A DNA stretch of 43,326 bases from Xanthomonas bromi. Its GTDB lineage: Bacteria; Pseudomonadota; Gammaproteobacteria; Xanthomonadales; Xanthomonadaceae. The DNA is taken from positions 1 to 43,326 of the forward strand of contig NZ_FLTX01000063.1 of NCBI RefSeq assembly GCF_900092025.1, read 5' to 3'. Position numbers and translations under genes: made by a program. The notes under the pieces are model-generated. The model ran no database searches. It was not told the DNA's origin and worked only from the letters and a program-made list of their open reading frames with translations. Positions 43,297 through 43,326 of this stretch are shown one piece after another. Position 1 is the stretch's first letter, and each line of letters opens with the position of its first letter.

Positions 43297-43326
43297 GGGC
43301 GGCTCGCTTCGACGGAAACGACGAGG

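Larger units (their letters stand above)
42775..43326. other. Upstream region of a stable-RNA or tuf-type operon
   Basis: The 552 bases right of benE contain no gene. The left half (to about 43060) shows nothing I recognise, and the right half carries three tandem promoters. The transcribed gene lies beyond the window. Confidence 0.6.

Overview
The window looks like a Xanthomonas chromosome. Most of it is GC-rich. It carries the 634-residue PAS-GAF-PHY-PAS9 bacteriophytochrome preceded by a heme oxygenase, an arrangement known from Xanthomonas campestris (XccBphP). Other genes fit the genus: a KgtP-type permease, a NodT-type outer-membrane lipoprotein with a FUSC pump, and a BenE transporter. 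Dispersed intergenic repeats and short heptamer/octamer tandem repeats also fit. The species cannot be fixed from the sequence alone.

Layout. Bases 1-2567 are an accessory block: an AT-rich OLD-like ATPase/TOPRIM gene and a membrane-anchored Mrr-type nuclease, both on the minus strand. Bases 3046-9665 hold a secreted beta-helix protein, an RluA-family pseudouridine synthase, a frameshifted DUF2306 membrane protein, small hypothetical genes and a secreted esterase. Bases 9735-11090 are a second AT-rich accessory patch with a DUF2971-like gene, a truncated small ORF and probable mobile-element scar sequence. Bases 11435-17653 contain an exported hypothetical protein, an antitoxin/ParE-like pair whose toxin is fused to a membrane-anchored proline-rich protein, a cardiolipin synthase, a 5'-truncated kptA, a LysR regulator and a YdeI/DUF1905 gene with two mutually compensating indels.

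Bases 17846-24932 hold kgtP and a minus-strand efflux operon: marR, then DUF1656, membrane fusion protein, outer-membrane factor and FUSC pump, with overlapping reading frames. Bases 25062-32741 hold folE followed by an SMC-like condensin module: JetA/MksF (DUF3375), JetB/MksE (DUF4194) and JetC/MksB. No JetD/MksG nuclease is adjacent. An 865-base repeat-rich gap splits JetB from JetC, and JetC ends in a roughly 220-residue basic low-complexity tail. Bases 32808-36859 hold a TSUP transporter, a YchJ-like protein, two 7-mer tandem arrays and an in-frame fusion of a lipoprotein lytic transglycosylase with a D-hexose-6-phosphate mutarotase. Bases 37430-42774 hold an MFS transporter, bphO-bphP and benE. 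The last 260 bases carry three evenly spaced strong sigma70 promoters of the kind that drive a stable-RNA or tuf operon, which would lie just beyond the window.

The most unusual items are the ParE-membrane protein fusion, the JetABC module without JetD but with a histone-like tail, the transglycosylase-mutarotase fusion, and several genes changed by small indels. Some of those indels fall in homopolymers and could be sequencing errors.
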